DNA of 64,000 nucleotides from Pseudomonadota bacterium. GTDB lineage: Bacteria > Pseudomonadota > Gammaproteobacteria > Burkholderiales > Burkholderiaceae_E. The DNA lies in the NCBI GenBank assembly GCA_963204785.1, contig CAUJHG010000039.1, positions 24,469-88,468 on the forward strand, in the 5' to 3' direction. Positions 56,529 through 64,000 of the stretch are shown here, one piece after another. The notes under the pieces are model-generated. The model saw only the letters and a list, made by a program, of their open reading frames with translations. It ran no database searches and was not told the DNA's origin. Position numbers and translations under genes: made by a program. Within the stretch, counting starts at the first letter, position 1; each line of letters begins with the position of its first letter.

Positions 56529-57695
56529 TCAGTGCAGGCTGCGCACCGTGTAGCCGCCGGACTTCTCGTCGCGCTCCAGTTCGATCAGCCCGCGCTCGCG
56601 CGCCTCCTCGAGCAGGCGATTGAACGAGCGGTAGCCGTAGTAGGCCTCGTTGAAGCCTGGCCGGCGACGCCTGAGCGTCTGCTTGACCATCGACCCCCAG
56701 ATCTTCTCGTCCTCGCCGCGCTCGTCGGCCAGCGCCTCGATCGTGTCCACCACCAGGTCGAGCGCCTGCTGCGCGCGCTCCTCGGCGGTGACCTCGACCA
56801 GGGGTGACTCGGAAGAGACCGGTTCGGGAGCGATCGTCTCCGCAGCCACCGCCTCGGAAGGCGCCACCTCGGGCGCAGCCGACTCGGGCTTCGCTTCCTC
56901 GCCTGCGCCCGCGGCGGACTTCGCGCTCCTGGACCTGACTGGCCCGGCCTTCGCTGCGGCCGCCTTCCGCCCTTCCGCTCTGGCCGCGGTCTCCTCCCTG
57001 GCCCCGCGCTCCGACCTGGCCGCGGTCTCGGCCTTCGCTGCGCTCTCGGCCTTCGCCGCGCTCTCGGCCTTCGCGGCCGTCTCCGCCTTGGCGGCCGTCT
57101 CCGCCTTCGCGGCCGTCTCCGCCTTGGCGGCCGTCCGGGCTGGCGCCGCCCTGGCTGCCGGAGGCTTCGTCGCGCCCGCACGCGCCTGGGCCTTCGCCGC
57201 TGCGGCGCGCGGCTGCCCCCGCACCAGATCGTCGTAGTAGATGAACTCGTCGCAGTTTGCGATCAGCAGGTCGGAGGTCGAGTTCTTCACTCCGACCCCG
57301 ATCACCGTCTTGGCGTTCTCGCGCAGCTTGCTCACCAGGGGCGAGAAGTCCGAGTCGCCGCTGATGATCACGAAGGTGTCGACGTGCGACTTCGTGTAGC
57401 AGAGGTCCAGCGCGTCGACCACCAGGCGGATGTCGGCCGAGTTCTTGCCGGACTGGCGCACGTGCGGAATCTCGATCAGCTCGAAGGATGCCTGGTGCAT
57501 CGCCGCCTTGAACTCGCGGTAGCGCTCCCAGTCGCAGTAGGCCTTCTTCACGAGGATGCTGCCCTTGAGCAGCAGGCGCTCGAGCACCTTGTTGATGTCG
57601 AACTGGCTGTAACGGGCATCCTTCACCCCGAGCGCCACGTTCTCGAAATCGCAGAACACCGCCATGTTCGGGGTGTCGTCCCGGTTCGCTGCCAA
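56529..57695 (-). CDS. NYN-domain ribonuclease-like protein with LOTUS/OST-HTH domain
   Basis: A 388-aa protein. Residues about 8-155 are a NYN (LabA/DUF88-type PIN-like) domain: MAVFCDFENVALG, SADIRLVVDALDL and IISGDSDFSPLVSKLRE carry the conserved acidic metal-binding residues (Asp16, Asp88, Asp94, Asp114, Asp116 approximately). Residues 165-300 are an Ala/Lys/Glu-rich linker with TAAKAE repeats. Residues about 305-388 fit an OST-HTH/LOTUS RNA-binding domain (WGSMVKQTLRRRRPGFNEAYYGYRSF-like pattern, then LIELERDEKSGGYTVR). It is probably an RNA-cleaving or RNA-processing enzyme; the substrate is unknown. It is 84 bases downstream of nothing on the same strand and seems to have its own promoter. 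Confidence 0.85.
   Translation of the reverse strand: MAANRDDTPNMAVFCDFENVALGVKDARYSQFDINKVLERLLLKGSILVKKAYCDWERYREFKAAMHQASFELIEIPHVRQSGKNSADIRLVVDALDLCYTKSHVDTFVIISGDSDFSPLVSKLRENAKTVIGVGVKNSTSDLLIANCDEFIYYDDLVRGQPRAAAAKAQARAGATKPPAARAAPARTAAKAETAAKAETAAKAETAAKAESAAKAESAAKAETAARSERGAREETAARAEGRKAAAAKAGPVRSRSAKSAAGAGEEAKPESAAPEVAPSEAVAAETIAPEPVSSESPLVEVTAEERAQQALDLVVDTIEALADERGEDEKIWGSMVKQTLRRRRPGFNEAYYGYRSFNRLLEEARERGLIELERDEKSGGYTVRSLH
57015..57134. repeat. 18-bp tandem repeats coding TAAKAE units
   Basis: About six and a half imperfect 18-base units in the linker of the NYN-LOTUS gene. On the plus strand they read as alternating GCCGTCTCCGCCTTGGCG and GCCGTCTCCGCCTTCGCG forms. They encode TAAKAE or SAAKAE hexads, expected to form a charged helix. 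The unit length keeps the frame whatever the copy number. Confidence 0.85.
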
Positions 57696-57779
57696 GCTGA
57701 TTGCCTTCGATGGAGGAGGATGGGAATGCGCTGGCGCGCGCTCAGCCCGAAGATACGCGATCGGGCGGGCGGCGCGCGA

Positions 57780-58880
57780 TCACCGGTCGCCGAAGCAGGT
57801 GCCCACCGAGCGCGCCGCCGCGACCAGGTGGTGATCGGGCGCCACCAGTCGCTGCGCCGCGGTCGCCTCGGCGATCGGCACCGGGCGGATCGTTCCGTCG
57901 CGCACGGCCACCATCACGCCGAACTCGCCGCGCGCGGCGCAGTGCGCCGCCGCCGCGCCGAAGCCGGTGGCCAGCACCCGGTCGGCCACGGTCGGTGCGC
58001 CGCCGCGCTGCAGGTGACCCAGCACCGTGGCACGGGTCTCGTGGCCGGTGCCCGCCTCGATCGCCTTCGCCACCACGGCGCCGATCCCGCCGAGCCGCTT
58101 CGGATCGGTGCGCTTCGCGTCGAGCCCGGCCACCACCTCGCTGCCGTCGGGAAGTCGCGCGCCCTCGGCGACGCAGACGATCGTGAAGCGCTTGTGCAGG
58201 CTCTGTCGTTCGTGGACCTTGTCGAACACAGGCGCCCACGAGAAAGGGATCTCGGGAATCAGGATCACGTCGGCGCCGCCGGCGATCCCGCCCATCAGCG
58301 CTATCCAGCCGGCGTAGCGGCCCATCACCTCGACCACCATCACCCGGTGATGCGAGGAGGCGGTGGTGGCGAGCCGGTCGATCGCGCCGCAGACCACCGT
58401 CGTCGCGGTGTCGAAGCCGAAGGTCACGTCCGTGCCCGGAACGTCGTTGTCGATGGTCTTGGGGACGCCGATCACGTTCACTCCCGCCTCCATCATCCTG
58501 CGGGCGATGTGCATCGTGCCGTCACCACCGATCGCGATCAGTGCATCCAGTCCCCAGCGCTCGACGTTGCGCAGCGCGCGGTAGGACAGGTCCTGCGTCT
58601 CGATGCGCCCCTGCGCCACCTCGACCGGATAGTGCCAGGGATCGCCCTTGCTCGATGAGCCCAGGATGGTGCCGCCCAGCCCGAGGATTCCCGACACCTC
58701 CTGGTGGCTGAGTTCGCGCATCCGTCCCTCGACCAGACCTTCGAAACCGTCCTCGATGCCGATCACGGACGCGCCGTGCTCGTTCTGCGCGGTCTTGGTG
58801 ACCGCGCGGATCACGCCGTTGAGCCCGGGACAGTCTCCGCCTCCGGTCAGCACCCCGATGCGTCTGGTCTGGAATGTCAT
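57780..58880 (-). CDS. pfkA: 6-phosphofructokinase (GGDG/PKTIDND type)
   Basis: Phosphorylates fructose-6-phosphate. The 366-aa protein begins with [18 protein letters not shown]. Donor-site motif [12 protein letters not shown] keeps Gly after GGD, which favours ATP. The catalytic motif is [13 protein letters not shown], with Lys where the E. coli enzyme has Gly, as in pyrophosphate-dependent and mixed-group enzymes. [10 protein letters not shown] and [15 protein letters not shown] are the substrate-binding segments. The combination resembles the group III (actinobacterial-like) ATP enzymes; pyrophosphate use is not excluded. ATG at 58880 precedes the domain directly. The 270-base gap upstream, before coxS, shows no definite promoter. 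Confidence 0.9.
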   Translation of the reverse strand: MTFQTRRIGVLTGGGDCPGLNGVIRAVTKTAQNEHGASVIGIEDGFEGLVEGRMRELSHQEVSGILGLGGTILGSSSKGDPWHYPVEVAQGRIETQDLSYRALRNVERWGLDALIAIGGDGTMHIARRMMEAGVNVIGVPKTIDNDVPGTDVTFGFDTATTVVCGAIDRLATTASSHHRVMVVEVMGRYAGWIALMGGIAGGADVILIPEIPFSWAPVFDKVHERQSLHKRFTIVCVAEGARLPDGSEVVAGLDAKRTDPKRLGGIGAVVAKAIEAGTGHETRATVLGHLQRGGAPTVADRVLATGFGAAAAHCAARGEFGVMVAVRDGTIRPVPIAEATAAQRLVAPDHHLVAAARSVGTCFGDR

Positions 58881-59150
58881 CCGTCGTCCTCTTCCGTGGT
58901 TTGCGCCCGAGGCAGCGGCGCCGGACGAGCGCGCTGCGCGCGGCGGTCCCGAGCAAGCGCTACGCACGCCATTGTGCCGTGGAGCGCCCTGGCTGCCGCG
59001 GAACACTGCGGCACCGCCATCGTCGACAGGCGCCGGTGCTGCGCAAGCCCGCATCGACCAGCGCGGCGCGTTCCATGGGCGCCGACCTTCGCCTGGGGAT
59101 CGCGCAGCGCCCGGGTTAACATCGAACGACCTTCGTCCCAGCGATCCGCC
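58881..59150. other. Divergent gap between pfkA and the first coxS
   Basis: 270 bases without a supportable gene. A TAACAT hexamer at about 59117-59122 on the plus strand could be a -10 for coxS, but there is no matching -35. No repeats or strong hairpins were seen. Confidence 0.4.
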
Positions 59151-59639
59151 ATGACCACCGTCAAGATGACCGTGAACGGCCAGGCCGTCACCAGTGAAGT
59201 CGAGAACCGCAAGCTGCTCGTCGAGTTCCTGCGCGAGGGGCTGGGACTCACCGGGACCCACCAGGGCTGTGACACCAGCCAGTGCGGCTGCTGCACCGTG
59301 CTGGTCGACGGCAGCGCAGTCAAGAGCTGCACGATGCTCGCCGTCCAGGCCGAGGGCTGCACGATCACCACGATCGAGGGCCTCGGCAGCCCCGAGGCGC
59401 TGCACCCGATCCAGCAGGCCTTCATCGACTGCCACGGCCTGCAGTGCGGCTTCTGCACGCCGGGAATGATCATGAGCACCGCGGGGCTGCTCGCCGAGAC
59501 GCCGGAGCCGGACGAGGACACGATCCGCGAGGCGCTCGACGGCAACCTGTGCCGCTGCACCGGCTACACCAACATCGTCGAGGCGGTGCGCCAGGCCTCG
59601 GCCACGATGGCCGGCAAGCCCCTCGCCCGCCCCCGCTGA
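59151..59639 (+). CDS. Molybdenum hydroxylase iron-sulfur subunit (CoxS family)
   Basis: The small subunit carrying two [2Fe-2S] clusters, 162 aa. The plant-ferredoxin-type cluster is in [16 protein letters not shown] with a further Cys in VKSCTML; the second is in CGFCTPGM and [12 protein letters not shown]. Electron transfer runs from the molybdenum site to the FAD subunit. ATG at 59151. It is followed 20 bases later by the large subunit. No FAD (CoxM) subunit lies next to it. Confidence 0.92.
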   Translation: MTTVKMTVNGQAVTSEVENRKLLVEFLREGLGLTGTHQGCDTSQCGCCTVLVDGSAVKSCTMLAVQAEGCTITTIEGLGSPEALHPIQQAFIDCHGLQCGFCTPGMIMSTAGLLAETPEPDEDTIREALDGNLCRCTGYTNIVEAVRQASATMAGKPLARPR

Positions 59640-59659
59640 CCCCGACCGGAGATTCCCGC

Positions 59660-61987
59660 GTGAGCAACGACGCCACCTACGGCCGCTTCGGCAGCGGCCA
59701 CGCGGTCCGCCGCATCGAGGACCCTGCCCTGGTCACCGGCCGCGGCCGCTTCGTCGACGACCTCGCCCCCGAAGGGTTGGGCCACCTGGTCTTTTTGCGC
59801 TCCCCGCACGCGCACGCCCGGATCACCTCGATCGATGCCTCGGCGGCGCTCGCGATGCCCGGAGTGCTCGCGGTGATCACCGGCGCCGACCTGGTTGCCG
59901 CCGGCGTGCGTCCGCTGCCGGTGTCGACCGGCTTCCCGCGTCCCGACGGTTCGCCAGGAGTCTCGCCGCCGCGCCACGCGCTGGCCCACGAGGTGGCGCG
60001 CTTCGCCGGCGAGGCGGTCGCCGCGATCGTCGCGCACACGCGCGACCAGGCCCGCGATGCCCGCGACGCGGTGTTCGTCGACTACGAGGATCTTCCCGCG
60101 GTCGTCGACCTGCGCGACGCGCTCGCCGAGGGCGCACCGAAGGTCTGGCCGCCGGCACCGGACAACTGCGCCGCCGGCATCCGCCACGGTGACCCGGCGA
60201 AGGCCGAGGCCGCCTTCGCCACGGCCGCCCACGTCGTGAAGATCGAGCTCGACAACCAGCGGCTTGCGCCCTCGCCGATGGAGACCCGCGGCGTCATCGC
60301 CAGCTACGACGAGACCACCGACCGCATCGACGTGCGCCTGAGCAGCCAGATGCCCACGGCGGTGCGCAACACGCTCGCCGACGAGGTGCTCGGCATCCCC
60401 AAGGAGAAGATCCGCGTCACCGTGGGCGACGTGGGCGGCGGCTTCGGGATGAAGACCGGCGTGTACCCCGAGGACGCGGTGCTCGCATGGGCGGCGCGCG
60501 AGCTGAAGCGCCCGGTCAAGTGGATCGCCGAGCGCAGCGACGACTTCCTCGCCGCGGTGCACGGCCGCGACCTGCACAGCGTTGCCGAGTTCGCCCTGGA
60601 CGCGCAGGGCAAGGTGCTCGCGATGCGCGTGAAGTCGCTGGCCAACGTCGGCGCCTACGCGACCGCCACCGGCGTCGCGATCCAGCTGCTGATCGGCCCG
60701 TGGGTCGCCACAAGCATCTACGACATCCCGGTGATCGACTTCGACCTGCGTGCCGTGCTCACCAACTGCGCGCCCACCGGCGCCTATCGCGGCGCCGGCC
60801 GGCCGGAGAACATCTACATCGTCGAGCGCCTGATGGATGCAGCGGCCGCAAAGACCGGGATCGACCGCACCGAGATCCGGCGCCGCAACATGATCCGGCC
60901 GGACCAGATGCCCTACCGCAACCCCATGGGGCAGACCTACGACAGCGGCAGCTTCGAGTCGGTGATGGACCAGGGGCTGGCGCTGGCCGACTGGAACGGC
61001 TTCGAGGCGCGCGAGGCGGCCTCGCGCGCCCGCGGGCGACTGCGCGGCCGCGGCCTGGCCACCTTCCTGGAGTGGACCGGAGGCAACGTCTTCGAGGAGC
61101 GGGTCACGGTCCAGGTCTCGGGCGACGGCTTCATCGAGATCTTCTCCGCGACCCAGGCGATGGGCCAGGGAATCGCGACCACCTACGCGCAGCTCGCGGT
61201 CGACGTCTTCGGGGTGCCGATCGAGCGGATCCGCATCGTCCAGGGCGACACCGACCGGGGCACCGGCTTCGGCAGCGCCGGCTCGCGCTCGCTGTTCACC
61301 GGCGGCTCGGCAGTGCAGGTCGCCTCGCGCAGGACCATCGAGAAGGCCACCGACCTCGCCGCCGACGCGCTCGAGGCCGCGCCGGCGGACATCGAATACC
61401 AGGCCGGCGTGTTCCGGATCGCCGGCACCGACCGCTCGATCGAGCTGTTCGAGCTCGCCCGCCGCCAGCCCGATCGCCAGGTCTTCATCGACTCCACCAG
61501 CAGCGTCGAGGGGCCGAGTTGGCCCAATGGCTGCCACGTCTGCGAGGTCGAGATCGACCCGGACACCGGCGTGGTCGAGGTGGTCGGCTACGCGTCGGTC
61601 AACGACGTCGGTCGCGTGGTCAACCCGATGATCGTGCGCGGCCAGCTCGACGGCGGCGCGGTGCAGGGCATCGGGCAGGCGCTGTGCGAGCACCTGGTCT
61701 ACGACCGCGAGAGCGGCCAGCCGCTGAACGCGAGCTTCCTCGACTACGCGATGCCGCGGGCCGGGATCGTCAAGGCCTTCCGCACCGAGATGGACCAGTC
61801 GACGCCCTGCCTGACCAACCCGCTCGGGGTCAAGGGCGTGGGCGAGCTCGGCACCATCGGCGCCACCCCCGCGGTGGTCAACGCGGTGATCGACGCGGTG
61901 TCGCGGGCCGGCGCCGGCGAGCGCGCCTTCGCGCTGCAGATGCCGCTGACCGCCGAGCGCGTCTGGCGCGCGCTGCGGGGCGCCTGA
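59660..61987 (+). CDS. Molybdenum hydroxylase large subunit (CoxL form II-like)
   Basis: The 775-aa catalytic subunit binding the molybdopterin cytosine dinucleotide cofactor. It begins near GHAVRRIEDPALVTGRGRFVDD. MCD-binding loops include GDVGGGFGMKTGVYPE and ATQAMGQGIATTYAQ. The active-site loop reads GAYRGAGRPENIY (about residue 375), the form II signature, not the AYRCSFR of true CO dehydrogenase. The catalytic Glu is in KGVGELGTIGATP. The start is GTG at 59660 after a GGAG site. The oxidised substrate is unknown; aromatic heterocycles, nicotinate/purine-like compounds or aldehydes are all used by this family. Confidence 0.92.
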   Translation: MSNDATYGRFGSGHAVRRIEDPALVTGRGRFVDDLAPEGLGHLVFLRSPHAHARITSIDASAALAMPGVLAVITGADLVAAGVRPLPVSTGFPRPDGSPGVSPPRHALAHEVARFAGEAVAAIVAHTRDQARDARDAVFVDYEDLPAVVDLRDALAEGAPKVWPPAPDNCAAGIRHGDPAKAEAAFATAAHVVKIELDNQRLAPSPMETRGVIASYDETTDRIDVRLSSQMPTAVRNTLADEVLGIPKEKIRVTVGDVGGGFGMKTGVYPEDAVLAWAARELKRPVKWIAERSDDFLAAVHGRDLHSVAEFALDAQGKVLAMRVKSLANVGAYATATGVAIQLLIGPWVATSIYDIPVIDFDLRAVLTNCAPTGAYRGAGRPENIYIVERLMDAAAAKTGIDRTEIRRRNMIRPDQMPYRNPMGQTYDSGSFESVMDQGLALADWNGFEAREAASRARGRLRGRGLATFLEWTGGNVFEERVTVQVSGDGFIEIFSATQAMGQGIATTYAQLAVDVFGVPIERIRIVQGDTDRGTGFGSAGSRSLFTGGSAVQVASRRTIEKATDLAADALEAAPADIEYQAGVFRIAGTDRSIELFELARRQPDRQVFIDSTSSVEGPSWPNGCHVCEVEIDPDTGVVEVVGYASVNDVGRVVNPMIVRGQLDGGAVQGIGQALCEHLVYDRESGQPLNASFLDYAMPRAGIVKAFRTEMDQSTPCLTNPLGVKGVGELGTIGATPAVVNAVIDAVSRAGAGERAFALQMPLTAERVWRALRGA

Positions 61988-61993
61988 GGCCGC

Positions 61994-63001
61994 TCAGGCC
62001 AGCACGCAGCCCGCCTCGACCCCGCCCGCCCCTTCCAGCTTCACCGGCGGCGGGATCCGGTAGCCGTAGCGCACCGCGGTGAGCTCGGCCAGGATCGACA
62101 CCGCGATCTCCGGCGGGGTGCGCGCGCCGTTCTTGATCCCGACCGGCCCGTGCAGCCGGTCGTGCTCCTCGTCGGTCATCTCGAAGTGCTCGATCAGCCG
62201 CTCGCGCCGCTTGCGCTGGTTCGCCACCGAGCCGATCGCGCCGACGTAGAAGGCCTGCGAGCGCAGCGCCTCGAGCAGGGCCAGGTCGTCGAGCTTCGGA
62301 TCGTGGGTGAGCGCGACGATCGCGGTGTGCGGATCCGGCGCGAACGCGATCACCGCGTCGTCGGGCATCGTGCGCACCAGCGCGCCGGCCTGCGCCGGCC
62401 AGGTGTCCGCGTATTCCTCGCGCGGGTCGCAGACGGTCACCTGGTAGCCGAGCAGGCCGGCCATTTCGGCCAGGTACTGGCTCAGCTGGCCGGCGCCGAT
62501 CATCAGCATCCGCCAGCTCGGGCCGAAGACCGCGACCAGGCGCTGCTCGTCGATCACCAGTTCGTCGGCGCGGTCGGCGTCCTCGAGCGTCACCTCACCC
62601 GTGGCCCGCGCGACGGTGCGCCGCGTCGCCCTGCCCGCCTCGAGCCGCGCGAGCAGTTCCGGCAGCCGCGAGCGCGCTGCCAGCGGCTCGAGCAGCAGTT
62701 CGATCGTGCCGCCGCAGGGCAGCCCGAAGCGGGTGGCCTCCTCGGCCGAGACCCCGTAGCGGATCAGCTCCGGCGCCTGCGCCGCCACTGCGCTCGAGCG
62801 CACCCGCTCGATCAGGTCGTCCTCGATGCAGCCCCCTGAGACCGAGCCCATCACCCGGCCGTCGTCGCGGATCACGACGTTCGAACCGACCGGCCGCGGG
62901 GCCGAGCCCCAGGTGCGCACGATGGTGCCCAGCACCGCGCGGTGCCCCTGCGCGGCCCAGTCGACCGCCGTCTTCAGTACCAGGATGTCGTTGTTGTCCA
63001 T
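61994..63001 (-). CDS. XdhC/CoxI family molybdenum cofactor maturation protein
   Basis: A 335-aa protein that handles the molybdenum cofactor of xanthine-dehydrogenase-type enzymes, promoting sulfuration and insertion. The N-terminal XdhC domain has GTIVRTWGSAPRPVGSNVV and SVSGGCIEDDLIERV. The C-terminal XdhC Rossmann domain has MLMIGAGQLSQYLAEMAG, VALTHDPKLDDLALLEAL and YVGAIGSVANQRKRRERL, ending with ISILAEL-like AVSILAELTAVRYG. It lies on the opposite strand between two coxS-coxL pairs, 6 bases from the first large-subunit stop, and probably serves both. Confidence 0.92.
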   Translation of the reverse strand: MDNNDILVLKTAVDWAAQGHRAVLGTIVRTWGSAPRPVGSNVVIRDDGRVMGSVSGGCIEDDLIERVRSSAVAAQAPELIRYGVSAEEATRFGLPCGGTIELLLEPLAARSRLPELLARLEAGRATRRTVARATGEVTLEDADRADELVIDEQRLVAVFGPSWRMLMIGAGQLSQYLAEMAGLLGYQVTVCDPREEYADTWPAQAGALVRTMPDDAVIAFAPDPHTAIVALTHDPKLDDLALLEALRSQAFYVGAIGSVANQRKRRERLIEHFEMTDEEHDRLHGPVGIKNGARTPPEIAVSILAELTAVRYGYRIPPPVKLEGAGGVEAGCVLA

Positions 63002-63024
63002 GGCTTCGCTTGCGCCGGTTCGTG

Positions 63025-63053
63025 TTGACGGTTATTTTCGTCCGAAATCGACG
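63025..63053 (+). promoter_or_regulatory. Possible promoter/operator of the second coxSL pair
   Basis: A good -35 hexamer TTGACG (63025-63030) is followed by a small dyad TTTCG-TC-CGAAA (63036-63047) in the 111-base gap between xdhC and the second coxS. The hexamer 17 bases after the -35 (TCGACG) is a poor -10. The dyad lies where a repressor or activator could bind. Confidence 0.4.
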
Positions 63054-63112
63054 GCGGGGCCATTGCACCCGGACCACTGCCGCACCAGGACCAAACCCCC
63101 GAAGGAGACTCC

Positions 63113-63586
<474 letters not shown>

Positions 63587-63630
63587 GCGCGCCCGGGCCA
63601 ACGCGAACCGCGAACACGAAGGGACACCCC

Positions 63631-64000
63631 ATGAACGCACCTGCCGCCGGCTTCGTCGGCCAGTCGGTCAAGCGCCGCGAGGACTACCGCTTCCTCACGG
63701 GCAACGGCCAGTACACAGACGACATCACCCTGCAAGGCCAGACCTACGCCCATTTCCTGCGCTCGCCCTACGCGCACGCGCGCATCGTCTCGATCGACAC
63801 CTCCGCCGCGAAGGCGGCCCCCGGAGTGATCGAGGTCTTCACCGGCGCCGACACCGCCTCGGTGGGCGGCCTGCCCTGCGGCTGGCTGATCACCAGCATC
63901 GACGGCACCCCGATGAAGGAACCCAAGCATCCGCTGCTGGCCGAGGGCAAGGTCCGCTACGTCGGCGACCACGTCGCGGTGGTGATCGCGGAGACGCTGC
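63631..64000 (+). CDS. Second molybdenum hydroxylase large subunit (CoxL family), partial
   Basis: The first 123 codons of a large subunit, cut by the window edge. It begins MNAPAAGFVGQSVKRREDYR and continues with FLTGNGQYTDDITLQGQTYA, then RSPYAHARIVSIDTSAA and KVRYVGDHVAVVIAETL, all N-terminal CoxL features. The active-site loop lies outside the window, so form I or II cannot be decided. A GAAGGGAC ribosome site precedes the ATG. Confidence 0.88.
   Translation, partial: MNAPAAGFVGQSVKRREDYRFLTGNGQYTDDITLQGQTYAHFLRSPYAHARIVSIDTSAAKAAPGVIEVFTGADTASVGGLPCGWLITSIDGTPMKEPKHPLLAEGKVRYVGDHVAVVIAETL

Noticed and set aside
57015..57134. CRISPR-like or mobile repeat
   Set aside because: Contiguous 18-bp coding repeats inside one gene, no spacers and no cas genes.
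59660..61987. Aerobic CO dehydrogenase large subunit
   Set aside because: The active-site loop is AYRGAGR, not AYRCSFR, and no CoxM subunit is adjacent in the window.

Overview
The window is high-GC DNA, dense with genes and almost free of AT-rich stretches. Gene content and order point to a betaproteobacterium close to the Burkholderiales. The strongest evidence is the long minus-strand block ndk-rlmN-pilW-rodZ-ispG-hisS-yfgM-bamB-der-hfq-hflX-hflK-hflC-(DUF2065)-hisZ-purA-phosphoribosyltransferase, an order typical of that group. I see no insertion sequences, phage genes, CRISPR arrays or rRNA genes.

Layout. (1) 1-10.4 kb, minus strand: a glycogen cluster reading glk, glgC, a GH57 glycoside hydrolase, a GH57 4-alpha-glucanotransferase, glgP and glgA. 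(2) 10.65-12.3 kb, plus strand: a zinc alcohol dehydrogenase overlapping a lipoprotein nuclease. (3) 12.3-15.5 kb, minus strand: rnr-rlmB, divergent from a tRNA-Leu(CAG) that has a consensus sigma70 promoter. (4) 15.7-32.5 kb: the conserved block named above, linked by many 4-base ATGA start/stop overlaps. (5) 32.8-33.5 kb, plus strand: a Bax inhibitor-1 family membrane protein. (6) 33.6-38.7 kb, minus strand: surE, pcm, an nlpD-like gene, a PolB-type 3'-5' exonuclease, rlmD and pncC. The exonuclease sits where rpoS is usually found. (7) 38.8-46.5 kb, minus strand: a Pil-Chp-type chemosensory operon (PilG-like regulator with an extra N-terminal domain, PilH-like regulator, CheW/PilI, PilJ-like receptor, hybrid CheA/ChpA), followed by a CBS-domain protein. 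(8) 46.7-54.1 kb: metY, an alpha/beta hydrolase, a YihY/BrkB protein, DUF2069, a Kef-type antiporter, dusA and an orphan LuxR-type response regulator. (9) 54.1-58.9 kb, minus strand: two overlapping acyl-CoA dehydrogenases, a NYN-LOTUS RNA-processing candidate and a phosphofructokinase. (10) 59.1-64 kb: two coxS-coxL pairs of the molybdenum hydroxylase family with xdhC between them on the other strand. The second coxL runs off the window.

How the genes work together. The glycogen cluster covers ADP-glucose formation, chain elongation, phosphorolysis and chain rearrangement. Glucokinase, and possibly the phosphofructokinase at 58 kb, connect released sugar to glycolysis. The conserved block combines translation and RNA quality control (hisS, hfq, hflX, rlmN, rnr), outer-membrane and shape functions (bamB, yfgM, rodZ), pilus assembly (pilW), and isoprenoid and purine synthesis. 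PilW and the Chp-type operon together suggest a twitching, surface-sensing organism. The cox/xdhC genes suggest aerobic oxidation of an unidentified heterocycle or aldehyde rather than CO.

The observations I would look at first are: an hflX gene with no ATG, GTG or TTG start for its conserved N-terminus; the exonuclease in the usual rpoS position; a NYN-LOTUS protein with an 18-bp repeat-coded linker; a PilG-like regulator with an unrecognised N-terminal domain; and a GGDG/PKTIDND-type phosphofructokinase.
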